This document shows, piece by piece, positions 5,785 to 6,788 of a DNA stretch of 6,788 nt. The stretch spans positions 1-6,788 of the forward strand of contig WRIP01000069.1 of NCBI GenBank assembly GCA_009782665.1, given 5' to 3'. This stretch comes from Oscillospiraceae bacterium (GTDB lineage Bacteria; Bacillota; Clostridia; Oscillospirales; Ruminococcaceae). Made by a program: the position numbers and the translations under genes. Under the pieces are notes generated by a model. That model was not told the DNA's origin. It did no database searches and saw only the letters and a list, made by a program, of their open reading frames with translations. Position 1 is the first letter of the stretch, and every line of letters starts with the position of its first letter.

Positions 5785-6788
5785 TCAGGTATTTCTTTCA
5801 CCCAGTATAACGATAAAGGTCAATGTCTCCTTATCTCTGAGTACCTGTATCTCGATGCTGTCACCGACCTCGTGCTCTCGTAAAGAAACCGAGATATCGT
5901 TGAGGTTGTCTATGGGTGTCCCATCTATATACAGTATGAAATCTTTGGGTAGTATCCCGGCTTGTTCTGCACCTTTTCCTGGTGCCAATGAATCAACATA
6001 TACTCCGAAACGTTCTACTCCGTATTCGGACGCAGCACTACGTGAACCGATATACATCGCATTGATTCCGATAGCTGGAGTGCTAACATATCCCTTATTT
6101 ATCAGCTGCTCAACAATCGGCATAACTAAATTAATGGGTATGGCAAACCCTATTCCTTCAATGTTATTGCCCATTGATTTGGCATTGATGAGACCGATGA
6201 GTTCTCCCTTCCCGTTGAATATCCCTCCTCCGGAGTTTCCAGGGTTAACTGCTGCATTGGTTTGAAGCAGTACCATTGAGGTACCTTCAACTAAAACCTC
6301 ACGTTCAAGTGCACTTATGATCCCGTTGGTGACCGTTCCTCCGAATGAACCGAGCGGGTTACCGATGACTATGGCGTCCTCTCCGACCTCTAGTAGATCC
6401 GAGTTGCCGAGTATGGCAGGGACTAAATCAACTGCATCTATCTTCAGTAAAGCGATATCGTGTACATCATCAGGGATACCGATAACCTCCGCCTTGTATG
6501 AACTGCCGTCTCTCAGGGTTACCTGCAGATTTGAAGCATCCATCACCACATGGGAACAGGTAACGATGTATCCATCTTTGGAGATGATGACACCGGAACC
6601 GGCTCCTGTCTCGACGAGTTCTTCAAAGAAGGGACTGTTTACAGGTTCTTCGGTAACAACCTCAACCACAGAGTCTTGTATCTTTGCAATTACTTCCTTA
6701 AGGCTGATGGAGGAACTGTTTTCTGTAGTTACTATGGTCGATTCTGCCGGTTGGTAGAATACTCCGGGACTTACACTTGGTTGTTGGA
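5785..6788 (-). CDS. htrA: HtrA/DegP-like serine protease with one PDZ domain (partial, N-terminus beyond the right edge)
   Basis: A quality-control protease that degrades misfolded exported proteins outside the cytoplasm. The frame is open to the right edge, leaving 333 visible residues; the start and any signal or membrane anchor are outside. The visible N-terminal part (QQPSVSPGVFYQPAEST...) is a low-complexity linker before the protease domain. The trypsin-like triad is intact: His in VTCSHVV (codon 6552-6550), Asp in HDIALLKI (6459-6457) and Ser in NPGNSGGG (6234-6232). Flanking family motifs are GAGSGVIIS, VIGNPLG and GIGFAIP. One PDZ domain fills the C-terminal quarter (AIGINAMYI, GAEQAGI, ILYIDG). 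A GTG at 6669 inside the frame is not the start, because coding similarity (EVIAKIQDSVVEV) continues upstream of it. It lies upstream of a two-component pair on the same strand, recalling secretion-stress control of htrA genes by CssRS; the order here and the hairpin between them make separate transcripts likely. Confidence 0.95.
   Translation of the reverse strand, partial: QQPSVSPGVFYQPAESTIVTTENSSSISLKEVIAKIQDSVVEVVTEEPVNSPFFEELVETGAGSGVIISKDGYIVTCSHVVMDASNLQVTLRDGSSYKAEVIGIPDDVHDIALLKIDAVDLVPAILGNSDLLEVGEDAIVIGNPLGSFGGTVTNGIISALEREVLVEGTSMVLLQTNAAVNPGNSGGGIFNGKGELIGLINAKSMGNNIEGIGFAIPINLVMPIVEQLINKGYVSTPAIGINAMYIGSRSAASEYGVERFGVYVDSLAPGKGAEQAGILPKDFILYIDGTPIDNLNDISVSLREHEVGDSIEIQVLRDKETLTFIVILGERNT

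Noticed and set aside
5777..6757. Plus-strand frames opposite the HtrA-like gene
   Set aside because: The minus strand carries an intact catalytic triad and PDZ domain; the plus-strand frames are Ser/Pro-rich shadows.
1..6788. CRISPR array, insertion sequence or transposase
   Set aside because: No regularly spaced repeats, no terminal inverted repeats and no transposase or integrase motifs were seen.

Overview
The window is bacterial DNA, moderately AT-rich by eye. All six genes lie on the minus strand, so transcription runs from the right edge to the left. Every gene has a Shine-Dalgarno-like sequence before its start or runs off an edge. The protein set (a TasA/camelysin-type secreted protein, an ER-type SipW signal peptidase and a TGD-type membrane anchor) points to a bacterium with a Gram-positive-like or otherwise monoderm surface, such as Bacillota or Chloroflexota. 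The sequence alone does not settle the phylum.

Right part (5785-6788 and 3602-5535): an HtrA/DegP-like membrane or secreted serine protease, cut by the right edge, is followed by a GC-rich hairpin. Then comes an overlapping pair encoding an OmpR/PhoB-type response regulator and a histidine kinase. In front of the regulator gene, two TTGATAAA copies spaced exactly 11 bp sit where a -35 box should be. This suggests that an OmpR-family protein, possibly the regulator itself, activates the promoter. The layout recalls the CssRS/HtrA secretion-stress system, but this kinase has almost no extracytoplasmic loop.

Middle (3100-3601): about 500 bp without a convincing gene. It holds a strong symmetrical hairpin (3239-3265), a set of nested inverted repeats (3420-3509) and a promoter with TAAAGT/ACTTTA repeats facing the secreted-protein operon.

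Left part (1-3084): an operon for a secreted fibre or surface system. In transcription order it encodes a SipW-dependent TasA/camelysin-like protein; a second TasA-like protein with an ordinary Sec signal and a C-terminal TGD-type membrane anchor; the SipW-type signal peptidase; and a larger surface protein whose signal region also looks SipW-type. The surface protein is cut by the left edge. Between the first two genes lies a strong hairpin abutting a cloverleaf-like, tRNA-like sequence with no recognisable anticodon. This tRNA-like element inside a fibre operon is the least ordinary feature of the window.

Taken together, the signal peptidase would process the major subunit and the large surface protein, the anchored paralogue could hold the fibre at the cell, and the HtrA protease with its two-component system could handle secretion stress. 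The link between the left and right halves is inferred from proximity only.
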